The notes: a model not told the origin generated them from the sequence alone. Counted from the stretch's first letter, positions 43,848-53,775 are shown. The stretch is 64,000 bases of DNA from Reyranellaceae bacterium (GCA_022844045.1 JALHMM010000025.1:1-64000); one strand, 5' to 3'. Made by a program: numbers and translations.

Positions 43848-44999
43848 TCAGCGCGAGCGGCCGCGGCCGGCGATCGTCCAGATATCGACCAGGGTCTCGC
43901 CTTTGACGATGTGATAAGCGTCGTAGAGGTTGACCGTGGGATCACAATGCGGCGGCACCAACACGACGCGCGCGCCCAGCGCTGGCGCCTCCTGGCCTTC
44001 CGGCGCGATCACCGCGCAATGCTCATCGCCCATGAAGCGCGTGGTGCTGCCTTCGGCGGCGCCCGAGAGGATCTTCGGCGGGCCGGCTTCTGTCGCCATC
44101 GACTTCAGCCCCGAGTCCATCGTCGCCATGCCCTGGGTATTGCGGCTCACCACGCGCGCATCGATCTGAAGTGACTGCTCGAAGGTCGGCCGGTTCTCGC
44201 CGCGCAGGTCGCAGATGTTGTACTGGTGGTCCATGAAGACGTAGCTGCCGACCTGCAGCTCGGTGAAGACGCCCAGCTCGCAGTCGATCTGGTGCGTGCC
44301 GGTGCCCGAGCCGGTGATGATGCCGGGCTTCAGCTTCGCCTTGGCCAGCAGGTCGAGGATGCCCTTGAGGTACTCGGTGCGCTCGACGATCTGCTTGCGG
44401 CGCTCGGCGTAGTCCTCGATGTGCTGATGCCGGCCGCAATAGAACTGCACGCCGGCATAGCGCAGCGAGGGCAGTCCCGTGATCTTCTTCGCCAGCGCCA
44501 CGACGCCCTCCGGCGAGGCGACGCCGGTGCGGTGGATGCCGGGATCGATGTCGATGATCACCGTCAGCACCTGCTTCGCCGCCTTGGCCGCGTTGGCCAG
44601 CGCATCGGCGTTGTCGGGGTGATCGACGCAGACCATCAGGCCTTTGGCACGCGCGTTCAGCGTCATCAGCCGTTCGATCGCCGGTTGGGTGACAACAGGC
44701 GAGGTGATCAGCAGTCCATCGATGCCGCCATCGGTGAGCGCCTCGGCCTCGCCCAGCTTGGCGCAGCAATTGCCCAGCGCGCCGGCAGCGATCTGGCGGC
44801 GCGAGATCTCCGGGCATTTGTGCGTCTTGGAATGCGGGCGCAGCGAGACGTTGTGCTTCTTGGCGAAGGTCGCCATGGCCGCGATGTTGCGCTCCAGCAT
44901 CTCCAGGTCGAGCGACAGCGACGGCGTGTTGAGCAGGCCGCGCGAGCCCTGTTGGCCGATCAGATGGGCGTGCAGACGGTGCGAATCGGTGGGATGCAT
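43848..44999 (-). CDS. D-threonine aldolase / D-serine dehydratase-like PLP enzyme (DSD1 family)
   Basis: The 383-residue fold-III PLP enzyme has the PLP-binding Lys58 in RPHSKTHKCPEI, TGSGTGTHQ near residue 233 for phosphate binding, and the metal site His-x-Asp in VPPHCDPTVNLYDAYH near the end. Enzymes of the family split D-threonine or deaminate D-serine or 3-hydroxyaspartate. The N-terminus starts LNTPSLSLDLEMLERNIAAM as expected. A 25-bp inverted repeat lies just upstream of its start. Confidence 0.9.
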   Translation of the reverse strand: MHPTDSHRLHAHLIGQQGSRGLLNTPSLSLDLEMLERNIAAMATFAKKHNVSLRPHSKTHKCPEISRRQIAAGALGNCCAKLGEAEALTDGGIDGLLITSPVVTQPAIERLMTLNARAKGLMVCVDHPDNADALANAAKAAKQVLTVIIDIDPGIHRTGVASPEGVVALAKKITGLPSLRYAGVQFYCGRHQHIEDYAERRKQIVERTEYLKGILDLLAKAKLKPGIITGSGTGTHQIDCELGVFTELQVGSYVFMDHQYNICDLRGENRPTFEQSLQIDARVVSRNTQGMATMDSGLKSMATEAGPPKILSGAAEGSTTRFMGDEHCAVIAPEGQEAPALGARVVLVPPHCDPTVNLYDAYHIVKGETLVDIWTIAGRGRSR

Positions 45000-45008
45000 C
45001 GAAACTCT

Positions 45009-45084
45009 CTTCGGGCCGCGCCGCTCCAGCGGCGCTCTTCAGTCTAGCCTAGCATGAGAGCCGCTGGAGCGGCGCGGCCCGAAG
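45009..45084. repeat. perfect 25-bp inverted repeat in a divergent intergenic region
   Basis: Bases 45009-45033 and 45060-45084 are exact reverse complements, with 26 bases between them. Arms contain ccgctccagcggc and its mate, rich in G+C. The pair lies nine bases upstream of the PLP enzyme start (leftward) and about 100 bases before the LLM gene (rightward), so it is not a terminator for either. It could be an operator, a mobile palindrome or an RNA stem in a 5' leader. Confidence 0.9.
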
Positions 45085-45186
45085 ATGTCTGCCACGCGAA
45101 AGCGCGTGGCCGGGGCGGGTTGCCGGGATGCGGCCGGAATGCCTATCGTTGTGCGCGGGACAAGCACTCCGGACCGGGAGGACGCC

Positions 45187-46290
45187 ATGAAATTCGGCCT
45201 GTTCTATGAGATCTCGATTCCCCGTCCCTGGACGCCCGAGCGCGAGCGCGAGGTCTATAACAACTGCCTGGAGCAGGTGAAGCTGGCCGACCAGCTCGGC
45301 TTCTCCAATGTCTGGGCGGTCGAGCATCACTTCCTCGAGGAATACTCGCACTGCTCGGCGCCGGAGCTGTTCCTCACCGCCTGCGCCATGGTGACCAAGA
45401 ACATCCGCGTCGGCCACGGCATCGTGGTCTGCGTGCCGGAGTTCAACCACCCGATCAAGATCGCCGAGAAGACGGCGACGCTCGATATCCTGTCGGGTGG
45501 CCGGCTCGAGGTCGGCACCGGCCGCTCAGCGACCTGGACGGAGCTGGGCGGTTTCCGCGCCAACCCCGATACGACCAAGAAGAGCTGGGACGAGTTCGTG
45601 CGCTGCCTGCCCAAGATGTGGACGCAGGAGACCTTCGCCTATCAGGGCGAGTTCTGGTCGATGCCGGAGCGCACCATCCTGCCCAAGCCCTACCAGAAGC
45701 CGCATCCGCCGATGTGGGTCGCGGTCACCAGCCCGGGCACCGAGATCGACGCCGCCGATCGCGGCCTCGGCAGCCTCGGCCTGTCCTTCGCCGGCTACGC
45801 CGAGCAGGAGAAGAAGATCAAGGAGTACCGTCGGCGCATCCAGCTCTGCGATCCGGTCGGCGCCTTCGTCAACGAGCAGGTCGCGACCACCAACTTCCTG
45901 TTCTGCCACGAGGACGAGAAGACCGGCGTGGAGACGGGCAAGCGGCTGGGCAACACCTTCAACTATCTCGCCACGCAGCTGATCTCGACGCGCGAGGTGT
46001 TCTCCTCGCCGTCCTACCAGTCGCTCGGCCTGCTGCCGGCGCTACGCCGCGCCGCCACCGGCCCCGAGGCTTCGGAGCAGCAGACCGAAGGCATGGCCTA
46101 TGGCGATCCGGCGCGCATCATCAAGGCGATCAAGCATTGGGAATCGCTCGGTGTCGACTGCGTGAACTTCATCCTCAACGCCAACGAAACGATTCCCCAG
46201 GAGCAGGTGATGGCGAGCCTTCGCCTGTTCGGCAAGGAAGTCATGCCGGTCTTCGCCAAGAAGCCGGCCAACGTCGCGGCGGCGGAGTAG
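45187..46290 (+). CDS. luciferase-family (LLM) flavin-dependent monooxygenase
   Basis: The 367-residue protein has the TIM-barrel LLM layout: MKFGLFYEISIPRPWTPE, LGFSNVWAVEHHFLEEYSHC, KTATLDILSGGRLEVGTGRS and PPMWVAVTSPGTEIDAADRG. It would use reduced FMN or F420 and oxygen to oxidise an organic substrate. A gggagga site precedes ATG 45187. It lies four bases from the following acetoacetate-decarboxylase-like gene, so the two products probably act in one path. Confidence 0.92.
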   Translation: MKFGLFYEISIPRPWTPEREREVYNNCLEQVKLADQLGFSNVWAVEHHFLEEYSHCSAPELFLTACAMVTKNIRVGHGIVVCVPEFNHPIKIAEKTATLDILSGGRLEVGTGRSATWTELGGFRANPDTTKKSWDEFVRCLPKMWTQETFAYQGEFWSMPERTILPKPYQKPHPPMWVAVTSPGTEIDAADRGLGSLGLSFAGYAEQEKKIKEYRRRIQLCDPVGAFVNEQVATTNFLFCHEDEKTGVETGKRLGNTFNYLATQLISTREVFSSPSYQSLGLLPALRRAATGPEASEQQTEGMAYGDPARIIKAIKHWESLGVDCVNFILNANETIPQEQVMASLRLFGKEVMPVFAKKPANVAAAE

Positions 46291-46293
46291 GCC

Positions 46294-47064
46294 ATGCCCC
46301 TCTACGGAACCCTCGACATCACGCAGAACCCCAAGCGTCTGCCCACGGTGGCCAACCTCGACACCGAGGCATGGACCTTGCCCAAGGCCGAGATGATGCA
46401 GTTGTTGATCGAGGTGCCCCGCAGCTCGACCGAGGGGCTGTTGCCCAAGGCTATGCACCCGGCACTGCCGTCCTACGTGATCGCCGCGGTGACGCGCTAT
46501 CCTGAGAGCCCGGTCGGCGCCTTCAACCTCGCGGTGTTGCGTCTGGGCAGCCGCGCCGGCGCGCATCCCCGTGGCTTCCTGCTGGGCGCGCTGGCCAGCA
46601 CCGAGGCCGCGGCCAAGGAGCTGCGCAGCCGCTGGGGCTTTCCGGTCGAGCACGGCGAGGTGAAGTTCACGCGCCGGCACGATCGCGTCATGGGCACGGC
46701 GAAGAAGAACGGCAAGATCGTGCTCGACTGCGCGCTGGTCGATCCGCAGCCGGTCGCCGGCTCGGACGTGCAGTACATCAACTGGGTGACCGCGGCCAAC
46801 GCGCCGCTCGACGGCCAGACCGCGCCGCTCTTGATCCAGGTCGATCCCAAATACACTTTCTACAAGTCCGAGCGCGGCAAGCCGCAGGTCTCGGCCTTCG
46901 ACGCCGCGGCGTGGAACGCCGGCGACATCACGCTCGCCGACCCGATCGTCGGCACCTGCTGCACCGTCGACACCGACCTGCCACGCATCCGCTTCGTGAT
47001 GGATCCGCTCAAGCCGGTGTTCCAGGGCACGCGGCGGATTCGCGAGTCGCGCGCGGACGAGTGA
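46294..47064 (+). CDS. acetoacetate decarboxylase-fold protein (catalytic Lys not seen)
   Basis: The 256-residue protein resembles the acetoacetate decarboxylase family in its core (PSYVIAAVTRYPESPVGAFNL, GFLLGALASTEAA, RWGFPVEHGEVKF). In the known enzyme the Schiff-base Lys follows GFP as KK; here that place reads VEH, so decarboxylation by that route is doubtful. Such proteins often serve as cyclases or as carriers of a keto acid. It is in one operon with the LLM monooxygenase (3-base gap). The family call rests on my reading of scattered motifs. Confidence 0.7.
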   Translation: MPLYGTLDITQNPKRLPTVANLDTEAWTLPKAEMMQLLIEVPRSSTEGLLPKAMHPALPSYVIAAVTRYPESPVGAFNLAVLRLGSRAGAHPRGFLLGALASTEAAAKELRSRWGFPVEHGEVKFTRRHDRVMGTAKKNGKIVLDCALVDPQPVAGSDVQYINWVTAANAPLDGQTAPLLIQVDPKYTFYKSERGKPQVSAFDAAAWNAGDITLADPIVGTCCTVDTDLPRIRFVMDPLKPVFQGTRRIRESRADE

Positions 47065-47067
47065 TCG

Positions 47068-48936
47068 TCAACCGATGATGATGACGTCGGGATCCGGTGG
47101 ATCCGCGTAGAGCTTTTCGACCAGCGCCTTGCGCCGCGTCAACGTCGCGCGCTGGTTGATGTAGCCTTTGTCGGTCAGCTCGTGGCCGTCGACCGACGGC
47201 GGCTCGGTCATCAGCAGCGCCCGCTTGACCTGCATCGAGGAGCCGCGCGCCTCGCGGTTCATGGTCGCGATGCCGTCCTTCAGACGCGACACGACCGCTG
47301 GATAGCGCAGTACGTCAGCCAGCGGCAGCTGGCCGTCGCTGTCGCGCGCGAGCAGGCGGCAGGCCGCGATGTTGGGGAAGCCGAGGATCGCCACGTAGCT
47401 CTTGTCCTGGCCTGCGATCACCGCGTCCTGCAGCACTGGCGTGGCGGCGGCGATCACTGTCGTGCGCAAGGTGCCGACCAGCACGAAGGTGCCGGACATC
47501 AGCTTGAAATCCTCGACCACGCGGCCGTCGAAGATCAGGCCCTGCGCCGGATCGGCGGGATCGACGAAGCGGCCGGCGTCGCCGATTCTGTAGAAGCCCT
47601 CCTCGTCGAACATCGTCGCCGTGAGCTCGGGCTGCCGGTGATAGCCGGGCGTGACGATGATGCCGCGCAGGCGCAGCTCGTAGCGGCCGTCCTCGCCGGT
47701 GGGGATCATCTTCAGCTCGACGCCGGGGAAGGGCAGGCCGATCAAGCCCACGCGCTCGCTCGCCCAATGCACGCTGGTCGCGGTCGGCGCCGTCTCGGTG
47801 CAGCCCCAGCCGGTGACGAAGGGAATGCGATAGCCGGTGTGGCGCACCGACAACGCCTGCATGCGGTCGTAGAGATCGTCGGGCAGGGTGGCGCCGCCAT
47901 AGGCCAGCACCTTGAGGTCGCGGAAGAAGACGCGCGCCAGCTCGTCGTCGCGCTCCAGCGCGGTGGCGAGCATGGCGTAGCCTGCCGGCACGTTGGCGAA
48001 GTAGGTGGTGGGTACTTCGCGCAGATTGCGCAGCGTCTCCTCGAACATGCCGGGCACCGGCCGGCCGTCGTCGATATACGTCGTGCCGCCGTCGGCGAGG
48101 TTGGCCTGGAAGGTGGCGTTGCCGCCCATGGTGTGATTCCAAGGCAGCCAGTCGAGCATCACGCCCGGTGGCTCGTCCGGCTTGCGCACGCGCGACATCT
48201 GCCCCATGGCGATGTTGGCGCACATCATCTCCTGCGTGTTGACCACGGCCTTGGGCATGCCGGTCGAGCCTGAGGTGAACAGGAACTTGCCCACGGTCTT
48301 GCCGTCGATCGCCGCCAGCGAACGCGCCACGGCGTCGGTCGGCTTGGTCGCTTCGAGCGCAGCGTAAGGCGTCGACTGCAGCCCCGGCGGCGCGTCGTCG
48401 ACATGCACCAAGGTCACGCCCTCGAGCAGGCCGGTGGCGTCGAGCGAGGCCAGCGCCTTGGCGAACATCGCGCCGTTTTGCATGAAGATCATCGCCGGGC
48501 GGATCAGCTTGACGATGTAAGCCAGCTTGGCGTGGTCCTGGCTCATCAGCGAATAGGCCGGCGACGCCGGCGCCAGCGGTGCGCGCGCCTGCATCGCGGC
48601 CATGGTTAGCAGGCCGAACTCGATCGAGTTGCCACTGATCGGCATCACAGGCTTGTCCGGGCCGAAGCCGCGATCGAGCAGCGCCTGGGTCAGCGCGTCG
48701 ACGCGCTTCTTCGCCTCGGCATAGGTCACCTTTAGCCAGGCGCGATCGGCGCCGCGACGCTGCGCGAGCCAGACTCGATCGGGCGCCTCGTCGGCCCATT
48801 TCGCCAGGAAGGTCGGCACGTGACGCTCATACGGAATCAGTCTGTGGCGTGAGCGCAGCACCATGCTGCCGTCGGCGCGCCGGTCGAGCTCGACGTCGCG
48901 GCTCAGGAACTCGATCGGCCGGAACGGCGCCTTCAT
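47068..48936 (-). CDS. feruloyl-CoA synthase-like acyl-CoA ligase
   Basis: The protein is 622 residues from ATG 48936. A TTG start at 48948 is better spaced from a ggaga site and would add four residues. It has the AMP-binding motif FTSGSTGMPKAVVNTQ, LDWLPWNHTMGGN, GWGCTETAPT and the feature of the feruloyl-CoA synthase branch EDFKLMSGTFVLVGTLRTTV, with ITDKGYINQR-like LTDKGYINQRA at the end. The family activates ferulate or related acids with CoA and ATP. The frame is open further upstream but that part is a shadow of the divergent MarR-GNAT gene. Confidence 0.88.
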   Translation of the reverse strand: MKAPFRPIEFLSRDVELDRRADGSMVLRSRHRLIPYERHVPTFLAKWADEAPDRVWLAQRRGADRAWLKVTYAEAKKRVDALTQALLDRGFGPDKPVMPISGNSIEFGLLTMAAMQARAPLAPASPAYSLMSQDHAKLAYIVKLIRPAMIFMQNGAMFAKALASLDATGLLEGVTLVHVDDAPPGLQSTPYAALEATKPTDAVARSLAAIDGKTVGKFLFTSGSTGMPKAVVNTQEMMCANIAMGQMSRVRKPDEPPGVMLDWLPWNHTMGGNATFQANLADGGTTYIDDGRPVPGMFEETLRNLREVPTTYFANVPAGYAMLATALERDDELARVFFRDLKVLAYGGATLPDDLYDRMQALSVRHTGYRIPFVTGWGCTETAPTATSVHWASERVGLIGLPFPGVELKMIPTGEDGRYELRLRGIIVTPGYHRQPELTATMFDEEGFYRIGDAGRFVDPADPAQGLIFDGRVVEDFKLMSGTFVLVGTLRTTVIAAATPVLQDAVIAGQDKSYVAILGFPNIAACRLLARDSDGQLPLADVLRYPAVVSRLKDGIATMNREARGSSMQVKRALLMTEPPSVDGHELTDKGYINQRATLTRRKALVEKLYADPPDPDVIIIG

Positions 48937-49014
48937 CGGGGTATCCAAGGACGTTTCTCCACCACGCGTGTTCTTCGTTGCATCCGGTGTAGCCGCCGCG
49001 GCTCTTGCGGGCAA

Positions 49015-49042
49015 TGATTGACAAAAGCAACTAACCGATTGA
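49015..49042 (+). promoter_or_regulatory. direct repeat of gattgac at 21-base spacing
   Basis: The seven bases gattgac occur at 49015-49021 and 49036-49042, two helical turns apart, directly before the MarR-GNAT start codon and in the space shared with the divergent ligase gene. A MarR-type dimer or two dimers on one DNA face could bind here and control both genes. Confidence 0.5.
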
Positions 49043-49053
49043 CGATCGCGACC

Positions 49054-49983
49054 ATGAGCGACAGCGAACTGGACCGCCGCGTGCGCGCGATGCGCCGCTT
49101 CAGCCGTTTCTACACCGCGCGCATCGGCGCCCTGCGCGAGGGCTTGAACGACGGGCCGTTCAACCTGACCGAGGGACGCGTCTTGTATGAGCTGACGCAC
49201 CGCGACGGGCTGTCGGCCAGCGAGCTGGTGCGCGAGCTGGGCGTCGATGCCGGCTATCTCAGCCGCATCCTGGCGAAGCTGGCGCGGCAGGGCCTGATCG
49301 AGCGCGTGCGCTCTTCGGAGGACGGTCGGCGGCAAGTGCTCGCGGCGACCCGTGCCGGGCGCAAGGCCTTCGCGCCGGTCGATCGCAATTCGCAGGCCGA
49401 GCTCCGGGCGATGCTGGCCAAGGTGGCCGAGCCCGACCAGCGCCGCCTGCTCGAATCGATGGACATCATCGAGCGCGTGCTGGGCGGCCATCGCGAGCGC
49501 GCCACCTACGTGCTGCGGCCGCATCGGATCGGCGACATGGGCTGGGTGGTGAGCCGCCACGGCACGCTCTACGCCGAGGAGTTCGGCTGGAACCACGAGT
49601 TCGAGGGGCTGGTAGCGGAGATCGCCGGCAAGTTCATCCGCGACTTCGATCCCGCGCACGAGCGTTCGGTGATCGCCGAGAAGGACGGCAGGCCGGTGGG
49701 CTGCGCCTTCGTCGTGCGCGACAGCGCCCGGGTCGCGCGGCTGCGCATGGTGCTGGTCGAGCCCGAGACGCGTGGCTCGGGCCTGGGCCGCATGATGGTG
49801 CGCGAGTGCGAGCGCTTCGCGCGCGAGAGAGGCTATCGCAAGATGACCTTGTGGACGCACGACGTGCTGGTCGCGGCGCGCGCGATCTACGCCTCCGAGG
49901 GCTATCGGCTGGTCGAGGAGGAGCGTTACCACAAGTTCGGCAAGGACCTCGTCGGCGAGACCTGGGAAAAGGCGCTGGTGTGA
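49054..49983 (+). CDS. MarR-GNAT fusion (helix-turn-helix regulator with acetyltransferase domain)
   Basis: The 309-residue protein is a fusion. The N-terminal part (about 10-130) is a MarR winged helix with LTEGRVLYELTHRDGLSASE, LGVDAGYLSRILAKLARQGL and a wing RSSEDGRR. The C-terminal part (about 155-305) is a GNAT acetyltransferase with the acetyl-CoA loop RGSGLGRMMV after LRMVLVEPET. Such fusions occur widely. Here it lies divergent from a feruloyl-CoA-synthase-like gene and overlaps the next exporter gene. Start ATG 49054 follows the gattgac repeat. Confidence 0.9.
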   Translation: MSDSELDRRVRAMRRFSRFYTARIGALREGLNDGPFNLTEGRVLYELTHRDGLSASELVRELGVDAGYLSRILAKLARQGLIERVRSSEDGRRQVLAATRAGRKAFAPVDRNSQAELRAMLAKVAEPDQRRLLESMDIIERVLGGHRERATYVLRPHRIGDMGWVVSRHGTLYAEEFGWNHEFEGLVAEIAGKFIRDFDPAHERSVIAEKDGRPVGCAFVVRDSARVARLRMVLVEPETRGSGLGRMMVRECERFARERGYRKMTLWTHDVLVAARAIYASEGYRLVEEERYHKFGKDLVGETWEKALV

Positions 49984-50846
49984 AGCCGTCGCTGCCGATC
50001 CTCGCCGCGGCGACCAACGGCTTGCTGATCGGCGCGGCGATGGTCGCCAGCCGCTTCGCGCTCGAGCAGATATCGCCGGCGACCCTGGCCTTGCTGCGCT
50101 ACAGCGTCGGTGCGCTGTGCCTGCTGCCGCCGCTGCTGATGATCCGGCGCCTGCGCTTCGAGCGGCGCGACCTGCTGCCGGTGGCGCTGCTCGGTATCGC
50201 GCAGTTCGGCATCCTGATCGCGCTCTTGAACTGGGGCCTGCGGTTCATGCCGGCGGCGCGCGCGACCCTGATTTTTGCGACATTTCCGCTGCTCACCATG
50301 CTGCTGGCCGCAGCCCTGCGGCTCGAGCGGCTGACCGTGGCCAAGACGGCCGGTGTGCTGTTGAGCTTCGCCGGTGTGGCCTTGGTGCTGGGCGACAAGG
50401 CGCTGGGGGCAGAAGCGGGGTGGTGGGGCGAGGCGGCCGTGTTCGCCTCGGCGCTCACCGGCGCGGTCTGCAGCGTGTTCTACCGGCCTTATGTGCGGAA
50501 ATATCCGACCCTGCAGGTGAGCTGGTTCGCCATGGTGGCGTCGGTCGCTTTCGTCGTGCCGCTGGCGGCCGGCGAAGGCTTCTTCGACCACTGGCCGCGT
50601 TTCGATGGCGCGGCTTGGGGGGCGGTGCTGTTCGTCGGGCTGGCCAGCGCCGCGGCCTATTTCCTCTGGCTCTTTGCGCTGGCGCACACCAGCCCGACGC
50701 GCGTGACGGTGTTCGTCTCGGTCAGCCCGCCGACCGCGGCGCTGCTCGGCTGGGCGCTGCTGGGCGAGCCGCTGTCGCCGCTCTTCCTCGCCGCCGTGGC
50801 CTGCCTCGCCGGCGGCCTGTGGCTGGCGCAGCGGCCTACTTCCTGA
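49980..50846 (+). CDS. EamA (DMT-family) transporter
   Basis: The 288-residue membrane protein has two EamA repeats of five segments each. The first ends near GVALVLGDKAL; the second opens with EAAVFASALTGAVCSVFY and ends SPPTAALLGWALLGEPLSP. Start is GTG at 49980, overlapping the stop of the MarR-GNAT gene. EamA carriers usually export amino acids or metabolites. Its 3' end overlaps the convergent YbjN-like gene by 11 bases. Confidence 0.9.
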   Translation: MKPSLPILAAATNGLLIGAAMVASRFALEQISPATLALLRYSVGALCLLPPLLMIRRLRFERRDLLPVALLGIAQFGILIALLNWGLRFMPAARATLIFATFPLLTMLLAAALRLERLTVAKTAGVLLSFAGVALVLGDKALGAEAGWWGEAAVFASALTGAVCSVFYRPYVRKYPTLQVSWFAMVASVAFVVPLAAGEGFFDHWPRFDGAAWGAVLFVGLASAAAYFLWLFALAHTSPTRVTVFVSVSPPTAALLGWALLGEPLSPLFLAAVACLAGGLWLAQRPTS

Positions 50847-51330
50847 AGCCGATATAGGTCATGTACTCGCGCAGCGCGAGGTTCCACCACTCCATATAGG
50901 CGCGGAAGTTGACGTCGACATCGGCGCCCTTGGGATTGACGTTCATCTTCAGGCGATAGCGGCCCTGGCCATCGGTCGAGGCCTGCGCCAGCCTTTTGGT
51001 CTCGTTCCAACGGTTGAGCTGGTCGAGCGTCGGCTGTGGGTTCAGGTCGTGGAAGCTGGCCCAGAACTGGTAGCTGCGGCAGCGCACCGGCTGCGCCTGC
51101 TTCTGGCAGTTGTAGAAGAAGATCAGGAAATTGATGTTCTGGGTCCTGCCCTCGATCTCCGGCTCGCCGTCCTTGTCGAGCTGCACCTTGGCCGTGTTGC
51201 CCAACGCCTGCAGGATGCGGACGATCTCCGCCGGGTCGACGTCGCCGCTGCTCGGCGGCGTGATCTGCGCCTGGGCGATGGTCGGAAACAGGGCCAGCGC
51301 GGCGGCCGCCAGCAGGGATCGAATAGACAT
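50836..51330 (-). CDS. secreted YbjN-domain protein
   Basis: The 164-residue protein starts with a clear signal peptide (MSIRSLLAAAALALFPTIAQ, cut after AQA) and has YbjN-family marks in the mature part: VQLDKDGEPEIEGRTQNINFLI, YNCQKQAQPVRCRSYQFWASF, LNRWNETKRLAQASTDGQGR and LDxNPKGADVDVNF-like NPKGADVDVNF. The two Cys before the CRSYQF block probably form a disulfide. The family is a regulator-like fold of unknown mechanism in E. coli. An aggag site precedes ATG 51330. Confidence 0.88.
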   Translation of the reverse strand: MSIRSLLAAAALALFPTIAQAQITPPSSGDVDPAEIVRILQALGNTAKVQLDKDGEPEIEGRTQNINFLIFFYNCQKQAQPVRCRSYQFWASFHDLNPQPTLDQLNRWNETKRLAQASTDGQGRYRLKMNVNPKGADVDVNFRAYMEWWNLALREYMTYIGFRK

Positions 51331-51544
51331 CACGCGTCTCCTGATGTGAGAGCGGTATTTTAGGTGAATTGAGAGGTTCCGCGAAGCGGATGGTGAGCGC
51401 CCCCTGCGGTTAAATGACCGTTCATCTGACCGGCGATTTGCGCCAGAGTCCGACCACCCCAGTGATAGCAGCCCGGCCCGTCGGCCGCCGGGCAGAGGGC
51501 GCGATCGACGCGCCGCGGGAAGCGCCGCACGAGGAGAGGCAACG
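51331..51544. other. divergent intergenic region before the acyl-CoA dehydrogenase gene
   Basis: The 214 bases serve the YbjN gene (leftward) and the acyl-CoA dehydrogenase gene (rightward). A small imperfect palindrome, aaatgaccgttcatct, at 51415-51430 could be a TetR-type operator, but one short site is weak evidence. No gene is supported. Confidence 0.35.
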
Positions 51545-52768
<1,224 letters not shown>

Positions 52769-52796
52769 GGCGGTTCGACGTCGTCGGACGCCAGCG

Positions 52797-52826
52797 AAGG
52801 CCGCCCATTCGGGCGGCCTTCTTCTT
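52797..52826 (+). terminator. intrinsic terminator after the acyl-CoA dehydrogenase gene
   Basis: The stem aaggccgccc with its mate gggcggcctt (10 bp, loop attc) lies 29 bases past the stop, followed by cttctt. It faces the end of the ureohydrolase gene and may act on both strands. Confidence 0.85.
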
Positions 52827-52836
52827 GGCGTCTCGG

Positions 52837-53775
52837 TCAGGCCGCGGCGCGCCGCTCCGCGACCAGACGCAGGCAGTCAAGCGTCACGGTCGCGGCGAGC
52901 AAGGCCGTGACGCCGGTCGGGTCATGCGGCGGGCAAAGCGTGTTGACGCTGACGCCGACGATGTTGAGGCCGGCGCACGCGTCCAGCATCGCCAACCCCT
53001 CGCGCGCCGTTGCACCACCGAAGCACGGCGAGCAGACACCCGGCGCCACCGACGGATCGAAGACGTCGAGGTCGAAGCACAGATAGACCGGGCGCCGGCC
53101 GATCTTGCGCCGCACGCCCGCGAACACGCGATCGACACCGGTCTCGAACAAGGCCTCGAGGGAGACGACGGTGTAGCCGAGCGCCAGAGCGTGCGCGCGC
53201 ACGCCGGGCATCATGTTGAAGCCGCGCATGCCGATCTGGAACGACCGGCGCGGGTCGATCAGTCCTTCCTCGACGGCGCGCGTGAACGACGTGGCGGTGT
53301 TGTGGCCCTCCATCGGGTAGGCATCGGTGTGCGCGTCGATATGCACCGTGACCAGATCCGCGTGGTGCCGGCCGAGCGCGCGCATTTCGGGCAGCGCGAT
53401 CGCGCCGTCGCCGCCCAGGCTCACCGGCACCGCGCCCCGTGCGGCGATCGCCGCTACCGCCGCCTCGATCGCCGGCTGCGACACCTCGATGTCGCCTGGG
53501 ACGACCGCCGCGTCACCGGCGTCGACGGCCCCCAGCGCCGCGAGCGGATCCCGGCCGCTCTCCCAGTGATGTGGATTGAGCTGCTGCGACGCCTCGCGGA
53601 TAGCCGCCGGGCCGAAGCGCGAGCCGGTCCGGTAGGGGTCGGTGCCGCAATCGAACGGCAACCCGAGAATGGCCGCGCGCGCGTGACCGATGTCGGCACG
53701 CACGGGGAGGCCCATGAATCCTGTTCGCACCGGCGCGGGTCGGGATCGCGCGACGCGTCGATTTGCTGGTGCCAT
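52837..53775 (-). CDS. arginase/agmatinase-family ureohydrolase lacking a metal ligand
   Basis: The 312-residue protein has the ureohydrolase fold with FGPAAIREAS, the metal motif Asp147-Ala-His149-Thr-Asp151 in VHIDAHTDAY and Asp235-x-Asp237-x-x-Asp240 in CFDLDVFDPS. The first metal-binding motif, normally GGDH, reads GGDG (Gly124), so one manganese ligand is missing. Activity as a standard agmatinase or arginase is therefore uncertain. ATG 53775 follows a ggaga site. A longer GTG start at 53817 adds a basic stretch. Confidence 0.85.
   Translation of the reverse strand: MAPANRRVARSRPAPVRTGFMGLPVRADIGHARAAILGLPFDCGTDPYRTGSRFGPAAIREASQQLNPHHWESGRDPLAALGAVDAGDAAVVPGDIEVSQPAIEAAVAAIAARGAVPVSLGGDGAIALPEMRALGRHHADLVTVHIDAHTDAYPMEGHNTATSFTRAVEEGLIDPRRSFQIGMRGFNMMPGVRAHALALGYTVVSLEALFETGVDRVFAGVRRKIGRRPVYLCFDLDVFDPSVAPGVCSPCFGGATAREGLAMLDACAGLNIVGVSVNTLCPPHDPTGVTALLAATVTLDCLRLVAERRAAA

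Noticed and set aside
48949-49932. N-terminal extension of the feruloyl-CoA-synthase-like gene
   Set aside because: It is antisense to the MarR-GNAT gene; the ligase N-terminus begins at 48936 or 48948.
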